Shown: one piece after another, positions 42,877 to 52,004 of the stretch
Layout of the letters: each line of letters begins with the position of its first letter
Position numbering within the stretch: the stretch's first letter is position 1
Source of the DNA: Micromonospora globbae
Lineage (GTDB): Bacteria; Actinomycetota; Actinomycetes; Mycobacteriales; Micromonosporaceae
Length of the DNA stretch: 64,000 nucleotides
Direction: 5' to 3'
NCBI RefSeq assembly: GCF_003610785.1
Contig: NZ_RAQQ01000009.1
Span: 62,001 to 126,000 of the forward strand
Translations under genes and position numbers: made by a program
The notes under the pieces: model-generated
Databases searched by the model: none
Seen by the model: the letters and a program-made list of their open reading frames with translations, nothing else
What the model was told of the DNA's origin: nothing

Positions 42877-42882
42877 GAGGGC

Positions 42883-43527
42883 ATGGTGGACGCGCCGGTG
42901 GTGACCGTACGCGGCGAGGCGTACCGGGAGGTGCCTCCGGAGCTGGCCCGGTTCACGGTCACCGCCACGGCGCGCGACCGGGACCGGGAGGCCACCCTCA
43001 CCCGGCTGGCCGAGCGGGCCGCCGCCGTCCGGGTGCTGCTCGACGCGGAGGGCCCGGCGATCGACCGCCGCGAGACCGGCGACCTGCGGGTGCGGCCCGA
43101 GACGGCACGCAGCAGCGAGCGGGTGGTCGCCTGGCACGGCAGCGTCACGACCACGGTGGCGGTCACCGACTTCACGGCCCTCGGCGAGCTGATGCTCCGG
43201 CTGGCCGACCAGGACCAGGTCGAGGTGGCCGGGCCGTGGTGGTCGCTGCGCCCCGACAGCCCCGTCCACCGGGAGGTCCGGCACGCCGCCATCGCCGACG
43301 CCCTCGCCCGGGCCCGGGAGTACGCCGAGGCGCTCGGCGCCCGGGTGACGGCGCTCGTCGAGCTGGCCGACGCGGGTGTGGAGCGGCCGATGATGGCCCG
43401 GATGGCGTACGCCGCCGGCCCCGGGGCGGGCGACGGCCCGCCGGAGCTGGACCTGGATCCGCAGCAGCAGACCGTGCAGGCCGCCGTGCAGGCGCGCTTC
43501 GCCATCAGCACGCCGGTTCTCGGCTGA
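42883..43527 (+). CDS. SIMPL-domain protein (DUF541)
   Basis: 214 residues. VVTVRGEAYREVPPELARFTVTATARDRD opens the SIMPL fold (residues 6-34), RVVAWHGSVTTTVAVTDF is the central strand pair, and AIADALARAREYAEALGARV near 145 is the conserved helix. No signal peptide or lipobox is seen, unlike many relatives, so it is probably cytoplasmic. Function is unknown. Its TGA overlaps the ATG of the kinase gene by one base. Confidence 0.82.
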   Translation: MVDAPVVTVRGEAYREVPPELARFTVTATARDRDREATLTRLAERAAAVRVLLDAEGPAIDRRETGDLRVRPETARSSERVVAWHGSVTTTVAVTDFTALGELMLRLADQDQVEVAGPWWSLRPDSPVHREVRHAAIADALARAREYAEALGARVTALVELADAGVERPMMARMAYAAGPGAGDGPPELDLDPQQQTVQAAVQARFAISTPVLG

Positions 43528-44174
43528 TGGCGGCGCCGCGGGTGCTTCCCGTCGCGGAGCTGGTGGACCGGGCGCGCGCCCTGGCCGAGGCCGGCCCGCG
43601 ACAGTTGCTCGGCATCGCCGGCGCGCCCGGTGCCGGCAAGTCGACCCTGGCCGAGCGGATCGTCGCCGAGGTCGGGCCGGCGGCGCGGCTGGTGCCGATG
43701 GACGGCTTCCACCTCGCCCAGTCCGAACTGGAGCGGCTGGGCCGCGCCGACCGCAAGGGGGCGGTCGACACGTTCGACGCCAACGGGTACGTGTCGCTGC
43801 TGCGCCGGCTGCACCTGCTCGAACCGACCCCGGTCTACGCGCCGCTGTTCCGCCGGGACCTGGAGGAGCCGATCGCCGGCGCCATCGAGGTGCCGCCCGA
43901 GGTGCGCCTCGTGGTGACCGAGGGCAACTACCTGCTGCTGCCGACGCCGCCGTGGGACGAGGTGCGGTCCCTGCTGCACGAGGCCTGGTTCCTCGACCTG
44001 GACGCGGAGCTGCGGCTGCGCCGGCTCACGGCCCGGCACGTGGCGTACGGGCGGTCACCGGCCCAGGCGCGGGCCTGGGCGCTGGGCAGCGACGAACGCA
44101 ACGCCGCGCTGGTGTCGGGCACCGCCGACCGGGCGGACCTGGTGGTCCGGCTAGCCGGAGCCCCGGCGGGGTAG
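43527..44174 (+). CDS. P-loop nucleoside/uridine kinase-like protein
   Basis: 215 residues. Walker A is GIAGAPGAGKST near residue 29. LVPMDGFHLAQSELERLGRADRKGAVDTFDANGYV supplies the substrate-binding DGFH motif of the phosphoribulokinase/uridine kinase group. LVVTEGNYLLL is the Walker B-like strand and RRLTARHVAYGRSP the lid. It phosphorylates a nucleoside, pantothenate or sugar; which one is not clear. The last 24 nt overlap the convergent membrane hydrolase gene. Confidence 0.85.
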   Translation: MAAPRVLPVAELVDRARALAEAGPRQLLGIAGAPGAGKSTLAERIVAEVGPAARLVPMDGFHLAQSELERLGRADRKGAVDTFDANGYVSLLRRLHLLEPTPVYAPLFRRDLEEPIAGAIEVPPEVRLVVTEGNYLLLPTPPWDEVRSLLHEAWFLDLDAELRLRRLTARHVAYGRSPAQARAWALGSDERNAALVSGTADRADLVVRLAGAPAG

Positions 44175-46790
44175 CGGCACCCCGCGCCGCAGCAGCCGGG
44201 CGACGTGCGCCCGCTCGTGCTGGAACTCCGGCGCCTCCGGATAGGCGCTGTGGTTGCGGATCGGCGGGTCGGCCACCTCGCCGCCCTGGGGGTGCAGCGC
44301 CTCGGGGTCGCGTACGGCCACGTCGTGCTGGCCCGCGTTGACCGGCCAGCCGAGCGGGTCGGTGTCCCGCCAGAAGTTCGTCCAGCCGGTCCAGCCGGGC
44401 GGTGTGGTGAGCGCCGCGGTGAGGGTGGGCAGCCGGTCCGGTCCGAAGTACGCCGGGAAGACGCGCCCGTACAGGCGGGTCAGCTGGCAGCCGTACGAGA
44501 AGAACCAGAGCCGCCACCGCCAGCGGGCCGGCAGTTGGAGGATCACGGCCGTGCAGATCACCGTGCCCTGGCTGTGCCCGGACAGGATGATGCCGTCCAT
44601 CCGGCGCGGGTCGTGCTCGGTCAGCGCGAGCAGCCCGGCGATCCGGGTCTGCAACTCGGGCACGGCCCGCTCGGCGTAGCTCGGCGGGGCGAGCGGGTGG
44701 GCGGCCCGTGGCCAGAACGTGCCGACGTCCCAGATCACGCCGACGGTGCGCCGCACGGCCTCGTTGCGGTAGACGAGCGCGCCGATCGCGGCGACCAGCA
44801 CCGGCAGCCACCCGAGCATGGAGTCGCCGACGCTGGCGACGACCTTGACCACCGCCGCGCCGTCGGTGGCGTCCACGGGGTGCGGGCGGGTACGCGACAG
44901 CGCCGCCGCGCTGCCGAGGGCGGCCAGCACGGCCGCCACCACGGTGAAGCACCCGACCAGCCGGATGGCGTGTTCGCCGACCAGCCGGTGCAGGGCCCGG
45001 AAGGTGCTGACGTCCCGGCACCGGCGCAGGTCGTGCAGGGACAGGCGGTGCCCGGGCAGGACCAGTTCGGCGTACGCCCGGCGGCGTAGCCCTTGGAAGA
45101 GCAGGCCGGCCCGGACGAGGGTGGCGGCGAGTGCGAGGAGCACGACGGCGAACGCGAGGCCGGTCCACATCACCGGGATCGGCGGGGTGATCGTGGAGCG
45201 GCCGTTCGGGGTGCCCCCGTTGTTGAGCCGGTCGGTCACCCAGTAGAGCAGGCCGGCGCAGTTGGCGACGCAGAGGAGCCAGCCGAGGCCCGCGATGACG
45301 GCCGGCCCCCGCCCGCCCCACGCGACGTCGGTGTGCGGTGCCAGCGGCTGCACGCAGGCGGCGGCGCGGGTGCGGGGGAGCACGAGCCCGACGGCGGCGA
45401 GCCCGACGGCCGGCACGGCGAGCATCCACACCGCGAGCGCCTCCGGTGCCGGCGGCGCCAGCGGCAGCCAGCCGTCGATCCAGGACACGCCGTGGGCCAG
45501 CAGCAGCCCGGCGGCCACCGGCGGCACGAGCGCCCGGCGTCCGGACCGGGCCACCGCGCCGATGGCGATGAGCAACAGCAGTTGGCCGGTGCCGAGCCAG
45601 GCGACGATCCAGTCGTACCCGGGCAGGGAGCGGTCGGCGTGACAGCCGGCCACGGCGGGGTCGCGCGTGCAGCCGCCGGGCGGTCGCAGGTCGGCCAGCG
45701 GTACGCCGGCCGGCCCGTCCGGCAGCAGCAGCACCGTGATGCTGCCGGCCACGGTGAGAGCCGTGAGGGCGGCGACGGCCGCGCTCCAGCGTCCGAGCGG
45801 GCTGGGGCCCGTACGCCGGGTGAGGTACGGCCGGCCGAGCGCGACGACGGTGATGACCAGGACGGCGCTGCCCGCCGCGACGGCCGGCCAGGCGACCAGG
45901 GCACGGAGGCCCCGGGGCGGGTCCATGGCGAGCACCATCCCCAGCGGCGCCGCGGTGGCGACGACCGCGCCGGTGCACAGGTGCAGCACCGCGGCGCGGC
46001 GCAGTTGACCCTCGCCGCACCAGAAGGTGCGGTCCTCCAGGGGATTCGTCGGGTCCGGCTCCGGCGGCTCGGGCTCCGGCGGCGGCTCCTGCGGGGGCTG
46101 GTCGACGAGGGGCCTCGCGTCCGCGGGCACCGCGACGGTCCGGCGCGGGAAGAGGCCGGTGCCGGGTCCGGCGGGCATCTCGGCCTCGTACTGGTAGGTG
46201 CGCCAGGAGACGAGCCCGAGCAGCGCGAGCAGGCTCAGCGGGACGAGCAGGCCGACGGCGAGCGCGCGGGCGCCCTCGCTCCACCAGCCGTGGCCGAGGA
46301 ACTCCCACGGTCCGGGGATCCGGCCGAGGCAGTCGTCGTCGACGCACTGCCAGCCGATGAGGTCGACGCCGATCCCGGTCAGCGTGAGGACGACGGAGCA
46401 GGTGAGGCTCAGGCAGAAGAGCCGGATGAGCCAGGCCGTGAGGCCGGAGCGGCTGAACCACCGCTCCTGGTCGGGGTCGGGCGGGATGCCGGGCCGGGCG
46501 TGCAACGCGACGTTGGCGAGCGTGAACGGCAGCAGCAGCGTCCACAGGGCCCGCTCCACGTCCCGCGCGGTCCGCGCCCCGGAGGTCAGCTGCCCCCAGC
46601 TGTACGCCTCGACGACGAGCGGGTCGTCGGCCGCGGTGCCGGGGGCGCGGTAGAAGCCGGTGACCGTGCCGCCGGCGACCCGTCGCGGCTGGGGCGGGTC
46701 CCCGCCGGGCCCGGGCTGCATGCCGAGGGTCTGCGCCGGAGGCGTGTTGGACACCCCGTGGACACGAAGCTCGAGGACCCGACCGCTCAT
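44151..46790 (-). CDS. large membrane protein with alpha/beta-hydrolase (lipase-like) domain
   Basis: 879 residues, function unknown. It opens with VLELRVHGVSNTPP, a hydrolase-like strand. There are about ten hydrophobic helices between residues 80 and 640 interrupted by a proline/glutamate-rich linker near 240 (PPQEPPPEPEPPEPDP). The C-terminal third has the nucleophile elbow LSGHSQGTVICTAVI (GxSxG). This places a serine-hydrolase motif in a polytopic membrane protein. ATG 46790 follows AGGAGG; a longer start at 46814 is less likely. Confidence 0.75.
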   Translation of the reverse strand: MSGRVLELRVHGVSNTPPAQTLGMQPGPGGDPPQPRRVAGGTVTGFYRAPGTAADDPLVVEAYSWGQLTSGARTARDVERALWTLLLPFTLANVALHARPGIPPDPDQERWFSRSGLTAWLIRLFCLSLTCSVVLTLTGIGVDLIGWQCVDDDCLGRIPGPWEFLGHGWWSEGARALAVGLLVPLSLLALLGLVSWRTYQYEAEMPAGPGTGLFPRRTVAVPADARPLVDQPPQEPPPEPEPPEPDPTNPLEDRTFWCGEGQLRRAAVLHLCTGAVVATAAPLGMVLAMDPPRGLRALVAWPAVAAGSAVLVITVVALGRPYLTRRTGPSPLGRWSAAVAALTALTVAGSITVLLLPDGPAGVPLADLRPPGGCTRDPAVAGCHADRSLPGYDWIVAWLGTGQLLLLIAIGAVARSGRRALVPPVAAGLLLAHGVSWIDGWLPLAPPAPEALAVWMLAVPAVGLAAVGLVLPRTRAAACVQPLAPHTDVAWGGRGPAVIAGLGWLLCVANCAGLLYWVTDRLNNGGTPNGRSTITPPIPVMWTGLAFAVVLLALAATLVRAGLLFQGLRRRAYAELVLPGHRLSLHDLRRCRDVSTFRALHRLVGEHAIRLVGCFTVVAAVLAALGSAAALSRTRPHPVDATDGAAVVKVVASVGDSMLGWLPVLVAAIGALVYRNEAVRRTVGVIWDVGTFWPRAAHPLAPPSYAERAVPELQTRIAGLLALTEHDPRRMDGIILSGHSQGTVICTAVILQLPARWRWRLWFFSYGCQLTRLYGRVFPAYFGPDRLPTLTAALTTPPGWTGWTNFWRDTDPLGWPVNAGQHDVAVRDPEALHPQGGEVADPPIRNHSAYPEAPEFQHERAHVARLLRRGVPLPRRGSG

Positions 46791-46892
46791 CCCGCCTCCT
46801 GGTGAAGACGTCACTACCCACAGTGCCGGGTGGTGGGCCGGGCCGCAAGTGGCCGGATGAGCTGTTAGCGCAGGTGAGAGGCTTGATCGCGT

Positions 46893-47450
46893 TTAGTCGA
46901 GGGTCCGCGTCGGCCGCGCGGGGTTGCCGAGCGCGACGACGTTCGGGGGTAGGTCGCGGGTCACCACGGCGCCCGCCCCCACGACCGTGTTCGCCCCGAC
47001 GCTCACCCCGCCGAGCACGATGGCGCCGCCGCCGAGCCAGACGTTGTCGCCGATCGTGATGGGCTTGGCGGACTCCCACTTCGCCCGCCGCGCCTCGGGT
47101 TCCACGGGGTGCGTGGGCGTGAGCAGTTGCACGTTCGGTCCCACCTGGACGTCGGCGCCCAGGGTGATCGGTGCGACGTCCAGGAAGACGGCATGGTAGT
47201 TGACGAAGCAGCGTGGTCCGACGCGGATCTGCCAGCCGTAGTCGCAGTAGAAGGGTGGGCGTACCCAGGTGTCCTCGCCGACCTCGCCGAGCAGGTCCCG
47301 CAGGGCGGCGAGGCGGGCCCGCGGGTCGTCGGCGGGGCTGGTGTTGAAGCGCTCCATCAGCTGGGCGGCGCGGGCCATGTCGGCGGCGATCTCGGGGTCG
47401 TCGGGCCGGTACGCCTCGCCGGCGAGCATGCGTTCCTTCATGGACGTCAC
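46893..47450 (-). CDS. maltose/galactoside-type O-acetyltransferase
   Basis: 185 residues. The N-terminal MKERMLAGEAYRPDDPEIAADM cap is the Mac domain. The rest is a left-handed beta-helix of hexapeptide repeats (VGPRCFVNYHAVFLDVAPITLGADVQVGPN, ITIGDNVWLGGGAIVLGGVSVG). The catalytic histidine is in LLTPTHPVEPEAR. It transfers acetyl from acetyl-CoA to sugars. GTG 47450 and ATG 47441 are both possible; neither has a clear ribosome site. It is divergent from the subtilase gene. Confidence 0.88.
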   Translation of the reverse strand: MTSMKERMLAGEAYRPDDPEIAADMARAAQLMERFNTSPADDPRARLAALRDLLGEVGEDTWVRPPFYCDYGWQIRVGPRCFVNYHAVFLDVAPITLGADVQVGPNVQLLTPTHPVEPEARRAKWESAKPITIGDNVWLGGGAIVLGGVSVGANTVVGAGAVVTRDLPPNVVALGNPARPTRTLD

Positions 47451-47516
47451 CGGCCGATCATCCCGGCCGGGCGGTGGTGCCCGCAGGGAACTCCGTCAAC
47501 TTTCCGACTCGTCCGT

Positions 47517-47531
47517 GCATACCGGGTATGC
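47517..47531. promoter_or_regulatory. palindrome GCATACCGGGTATGC
   Basis: Perfect 7-bp arms around one central base, between the divergent O-acetyltransferase and subtilase starts. The 13-bp core recurs, reverse-complemented, at 53370-53382. Confidence 0.6.
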
Positions 47532-47587
47532 GATGCTGACGTTCGTCAATGTCTCCATCGGTTACGACGCTCCACGAGGAGGATCCG

Positions 47588-50500
47588 TTGCACCGAATCA
47601 GGAAGTTGACCGGAACCGCTCTCACACTCGCCCTCGTGCTCGCCGCGCCGGCCGTCGCCGTCGCCGCACCCCCCACGGTGGCGACCGACCCCGCCACCGC
47701 GCCGGCGGCCCCCACGGCCGACCGGCCGACCACCGTCACCCTGCTGACCGGCGACCGGGTGACCGTCACCGCGTCCGGCGGCGTCAGCGTCCGGCCCGCA
47801 GCCGGACGCGAACACGTCCGCTTCCTCACCCGCCGCGACCGCGGACACCTCTCGGTCGTCCCGCACGACGCGCTGCCGCTGATCGCGGCCGGCCGGGTCG
47901 ACCGGAGGCTGTTCGACGTCACCGGGCTCGTCGCGGCCGGCTACGACGACGCCCGGCGCGACGACCTGCCCGTCCTGCTGCGCACCCGGGCGGGAGCCGA
48001 GCGGCGCACCGCCGCCCCGGCGGGCGTCACGGTGACCCGCGACCTGCCCGCCATCGGCGGGGTCGCCGCCTCGGCCGACAAGGCCCGGGCCGGCGAGGTC
48101 TGGGCGGCGGTCACCGGTCGGGCCAACGGACGGGTCGACATGGCGGGGGATGTCGACCGCGTCTGGCTCGACGGCCGGCGGCAGGTCACGCTCGACCACA
48201 GCGTGCCGCAGATCGGCGCGCCCGCCGCCCACGAGGCCGGCTTCACCGGCCGGGGCGTCCGCGTCGCCGTGCTGGACACCGGCGTCGACACCGGGCACCC
48301 CGACCTGGCCGGCCGGGTGGCCGATGCGCGCAACTTCACCGAGGACCCGGCACCGGGCGACCTCGTGGGGCACGGCACCCACGTCGCCTCGATCATCGCG
48401 GGCAGCGGTGCCGCCTCCGGCGGCCGCTACCGTGGCGTCGCGCCCGACGCGACGCTGCTCGCCGGCAAGGTCTGCGAGACCAGCTTCTGCACCGATTCGG
48501 CCATCCTCGCCGGCATGCAGTGGGCCGCCGTCGAGCAGCGCGCCGACGTCGTGAACATGAGCCTCACCGGCCCGGACACGCCCGAGACCGACCCGCTCGA
48601 GGAAGCGGTGGCGCGCCTCACGGCGGAGACGGGCGCGCTGTTCGTGGTGTCCGCCGGCAACGACGGGGACTTCGCCCCGGTCGGCTCGCCCGGCACCGCG
48701 GACGCCGCACTCTCCGTCGGCGCGGTCGACCGTGACGACGACCTCGCCGACTTCTCCAGCCGCGGCCCGCGCGTCGGCGACGACGCGGTGAAGCCGGACC
48801 TCACGGCGCCGGGCGTGGAGATCGTCGCGGCGCGCGCCGCGGACGGTGTCATCGGCGACCCGGCGGGCGAGGGGTACGTCTCGCTCTCCGGCACGTCGAT
48901 GGCCGCGCCGCACGTCACCGGCGCCGTGGCGCTCCTCGCCCAGCAGCACTCCGGGTGGACGGCCGGGCAGCTCAAGGCGACCCTCATGGCGTCGGCGAGG
49001 CCCCACCCCGGGCTGAGCGCGTACGCGCAGGGCGCCGGCCGGGTCGACGTGGCCCGGGCGATCGGCCAGACCGTGACCAGCGACCCGGCGAGCGTCTCGT
49101 TCGGGCGGGCGTACTGGCCGCACGACGACGACACCCCGGTCAGCCGGCAGGTGACCTGGCGCAACGACGGCCCCGCCCCGCTCACCCTGGACCTCACCGT
49201 CGAGGCCACCGGCCCGGACGGCGCCGCCGCGCCGGCGGGGATGTTCACGCTGAGCACGAGCCGGGTCACCGTGCCGGCCGGCGGCACGGCGACCGCCACC
49301 GTCACGGCCGACACGCGCGTCGGCGCCACGGACGGGCACCACACCGGGCGGATCGTCGCCCGGTCCGGCGACACGGTGGCGGTCACCCCGTTCGCCGTGC
49401 ACCGGGAGGTGGAGAGCTACACGCTGACCGTCCGGCACCTGGACGACACGGGCGCCCCCGCCGCCGACCACGCCACCACCCTCGTCGACCAGGCCGACAG
49501 CACCAGCATCGACCTGTACGACCCGGACGGCACCGTGCGGGCGCGCGTGCCGAAGGGACGGTACAGCCTCGTCAGCCTCCTGTTCAGCGGCGAGGGCGAG
49601 GACGCGCGGGTGGCGCTGACGGCCCGTCCCGAGCTGACCGTCGACCGGGACACGGAGGTCACCGTCGACGGACGGACGGCCAAGCCCGTACGGATGACGG
49701 TGCCCGACCGGGAGGCCACGCCGCAGCTCGTCGACATCGGGGCGACCGTCCTCGCGGAGAACGGCAACTCGTACGGCTTCGGGCTGCTCGGCTTCGACTT
49801 CACCGGGCTCCGGACGGCCCAGTTCGGGCCGGACGGCGACGCCGACCGCTTCGTCGGCACGCTGGGCAGCCAGTGGGCGGACGGTGAGGCGGCCAGCAGC
49901 CCGTACCTGTACGCGCTCAGCGAGGGGTTCCCCGGCCGGCTGCCGACCGGGTTCGAACGGCACTACCGGGCACGCGACCTGACGACCGTCACCCACCGGT
50001 TCCGCGGCGGCTACGCCGGCATGGAGGCGGAGCGGGCCGTCTTTCCCGAGGTGGCGGGCGTCGGCGGCTGGGCCGTCGTGCTGCCGACGGCGGTGCCGGG
50101 CCAGCGGGTCGAGCACTACAGCGCCCGCGGCGTGCGCTGGAACTCGGAACTGACCTTCGGCGTACGGGCCGAGGAGGGGTGGCTCGAGCCCAGGGCCGTC
50201 CTCGCCAGCGACCCGCGGACCTACCGGCCCGGCCAGCACCTGCGGGAGACCTGGAACACGGCCCCGTACGGGCCGTCCTTCCCGGCGCCGCGCTGGCCGG
50301 GGCAGGGCATCACCCGCCAGGGTGACCTGATCCTCGTGGACGTGCCGCTGCACAGCGACGCGAACGGGCACGCCGGAGGCTCGCTTCCGGACAGTGCCCG
50401 GACCGCCCTCTACCGCGACGGGAAGCTGGTGGGGGAGAGCGCCGACCCGGGCTTCGGCCAGTTCGAGGTGCCGCCGGCCGCCGCCGGCTACCGGCTGGAG

Positions 50501-50917
50501 ACCACGACGAGGCGGAGCTTCACCGACCTGAGCACCGAGGTCGGCGTGTCCTGGACCTTCCGGTCCCGGCACGTGCCCGGCGACGGCTTCGCGGCGCTGC
50601 CCGCCATGGCGGTCCGCTTCGCGCCCCCGCTCGACGCGGCGAACACCGCGCCGGCCGGGCGGAGCTTCGCGATCCCGGTCACGGTGCAGCGGCAACCGGG
50701 TGCGCCGGGTGCGCGGGTCGCGGCGCTCACGGTGGAGGTCTCGTACGACGGCGGGGCGACCTGGCAGCGGGCGCGGACCCACCGGACCGGCGGCGGCTGG
50801 ACGGCCACGGTCCGGCACCCGGCCGGTCCCGGGTACGCCTCGCTGCGGGCCACCGCCCGCGACACCGCCGGCAACACGGTGAGCCAGCACGTCATCCAGG
50901 CGTACCGGCTGCGCTGA
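47588..50917 (+). CDS. secreted subtilisin-like serine peptidase (S8)
   Basis: 1109 residues. A signal peptide (KLTGTALTLALVLAAPAVAVA) and a ~190-residue propeptide precede the S8 domain, with catalytic Asp230 (VAVLDTGVDTGHPDL), His262 (VGHGTHVAS) and Ser437 (LSGTSMAAPHVTG) and the oxyanion Asn in VVSAGNDG. About 600 C-terminal residues form beta-rich domains. It should be an extracellular protease. The TTG start at 47588 is chosen for its GAGGAGGA site; the longer frame from 47549 begins inside the leader. Transcription of dapD converges on it. Confidence 0.93.
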   Translation: MHRIRKLTGTALTLALVLAAPAVAVAAPPTVATDPATAPAAPTADRPTTVTLLTGDRVTVTASGGVSVRPAAGREHVRFLTRRDRGHLSVVPHDALPLIAAGRVDRRLFDVTGLVAAGYDDARRDDLPVLLRTRAGAERRTAAPAGVTVTRDLPAIGGVAASADKARAGEVWAAVTGRANGRVDMAGDVDRVWLDGRRQVTLDHSVPQIGAPAAHEAGFTGRGVRVAVLDTGVDTGHPDLAGRVADARNFTEDPAPGDLVGHGTHVASIIAGSGAASGGRYRGVAPDATLLAGKVCETSFCTDSAILAGMQWAAVEQRADVVNMSLTGPDTPETDPLEEAVARLTAETGALFVVSAGNDGDFAPVGSPGTADAALSVGAVDRDDDLADFSSRGPRVGDDAVKPDLTAPGVEIVAARAADGVIGDPAGEGYVSLSGTSMAAPHVTGAVALLAQQHSGWTAGQLKATLMASARPHPGLSAYAQGAGRVDVARAIGQTVTSDPASVSFGRAYWPHDDDTPVSRQVTWRNDGPAPLTLDLTVEATGPDGAAAPAGMFTLSTSRVTVPAGGTATATVTADTRVGATDGHHTGRIVARSGDTVAVTPFAVHREVESYTLTVRHLDDTGAPAADHATTLVDQADSTSIDLYDPDGTVRARVPKGRYSLVSLLFSGEGEDARVALTARPELTVDRDTEVTVDGRTAKPVRMTVPDREATPQLVDIGATVLAENGNSYGFGLLGFDFTGLRTAQFGPDGDADRFVGTLGSQWADGEAASSPYLYALSEGFPGRLPTGFERHYRARDLTTVTHRFRGGYAGMEAERAVFPEVAGVGGWAVVLPTAVPGQRVEHYSARGVRWNSELTFGVRAEEGWLEPRAVLASDPRTYRPGQHLRETWNTAPYGPSFPAPRWPGQGITRQGDLILVDVPLHSDANGHAGGSLPDSARTALYRDGKLVGESADPGFGQFEVPPAAAGYRLETTTRRSFTDLSTEVGVSWTFRSRHVPGDGFAALPAMAVRFAPPLDAANTAPAGRSFAIPVTVQRQPGAPGARVAALTVEVSYDGGATWQRARTHRTGGGWTATVRHPAGPGYASLRATARDTAGNTVSQHVIQAYRLR

Positions 50918-50928
50918 GCGGGTGTGCT

Positions 50929-50959
50929 CCTCCGGGTCCGCTGGTCGCGGGCCCGGAGG
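50929..50959. terminator. hairpin between convergent subtilase and dapD
   Basis: 13-bp arms 50929-50941 and 50947-50959 with one G-T pair and a 5-nt loop. Confidence 0.7.
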
Positions 50960-50965
50960 GGCCAC

Positions 50966-51925
50966 TCAGTCGTTGGCGTGCAGCGCGGCGTTCAGCTCGA
51001 TGCCCCGGCCCGTCCGCGGCCGGGCCTCCAGCGCGCCGGTCACCGAGTTGCGCCAGAACAGGAGCCCGTTCACACCGGACAGCTCACGGGCCTTCACGAC
51101 CCGGCCGTCCGGCAGGGTGATCTTCGAAGCGGCCGTGATGTAGCAGCCGGCCTCGACGACGCAGTCGTCGCCGAGCGAGATGCCCACACCGGCGTTCGCG
51201 CCGACGAGGCTGCGCTCGCCGATGCGCACCTTCTCGGTGCCGCCACCGGAGAGCGTCCCCATGATCGAGGCGCCGCCGCCGATGTCGGACCCGTCGCCGA
51301 CCACGACACCCTGCACGATCCGCCCCTCGACCATCGAGGTGCCGAGCGTGCCGGCGTTGAAGTTCACGAAGCCCTCGTGCATCACCGTCGTGCCGGGGGC
51401 CAGATGCGCGCCGAGCCGGACCCGGTCGGCGTCGGCGATCCGCACCCCGGACGGGACCACGTAGTCGGTCATCCGGGGGAACTTGTCGACCCCGTACACG
51501 GCGAGGTGCCGGCCCGCGGCCCGCTCGATCACCCGCAGCTCGTCCACCCGCTCCGGCGGGCACGGCCCCGCCGAGGTCCAGGCGACGTTGGCCAGCTTGC
51601 CGAAGATGCCGTCCAGGTTGACCTCGCCGGGACGCACCAGGCGGTGGGAGAGCAGGTGCAGCCGGAGGTACGCGTCCGGGGCGTCCTTGATCGGGTCGTC
51701 CAGCGAGCCGATGACGGTGACCACCTCGACCGCGCGCAGGCCGGGCAGCGCCCGATCGCCGACGGCCGCCGGCGGCAGATCCAGGACGTCCGCCTTCTCC
51801 TCGCCGGGCACCAGCGGAAGCTCGCCGAGGCCCAGCTTCCCCGTCGGGTACCAGGTGTCGAGCACCTGGTCGTCAGCGGTCACGGTGGCCAGGCCGATGC
51901 CCCAGGCGGACTGCGCGGACGTCAC
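50966..51925 (-). CDS. dapD: tetrahydrodipicolinate N-succinyltransferase
   Basis: 319 residues. The N-terminal domain (to about 165) is the long actinobacterial type; from about 170 a left-handed beta-helix is seen (VRIADADRVRLGAHLAPGTTVMHEGFVNFNAGTLG and onward). The conserved GTSMVEGRI and GGGASIMGTLSGG segments line the active site. It uses succinyl-CoA to start the succinylase branch of lysine/diaminopimelate synthesis. GTG 51925 has GAGAGGTGAAG upstream. It is divergent from dapE, the matching deacylation step. Confidence 0.93.
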   Translation of the reverse strand: MTSAQSAWGIGLATVTADDQVLDTWYPTGKLGLGELPLVPGEEKADVLDLPPAAVGDRALPGLRAVEVVTVIGSLDDPIKDAPDAYLRLHLLSHRLVRPGEVNLDGIFGKLANVAWTSAGPCPPERVDELRVIERAAGRHLAVYGVDKFPRMTDYVVPSGVRIADADRVRLGAHLAPGTTVMHEGFVNFNAGTLGTSMVEGRIVQGVVVGDGSDIGGGASIMGTLSGGGTEKVRIGERSLVGANAGVGISLGDDCVVEAGCYITAASKITLPDGRVVKARELSGVNGLLFWRNSVTGALEARPRTGRGIELNAALHAND

Positions 51926-51991
51926 TGCTTCACCTCTCGTTCGCTTCTCGCGGGGCGGACGCTCGCTCCTCGCCCTCACCGGCTCTGACGG

Positions 51992-51997
51992 TACCGT
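51992..51997 (+). promoter_or_regulatory. putative -10 box, leaderless dapE promoter
   Basis: TACCGT with a 7-nt gap to ATG 52005; it supports that start over GTG 51996. Confidence 0.5.
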
Positions 51998-52004
51998 GCG
52001 AACC

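Noticed and set aside
44151..44174. Frameshift at the overlapping ends of the kinase and membrane hydrolase genes
   Set aside because: Both proteins keep normal-looking ends; a 24-nt convergent overlap is simply compact packing.
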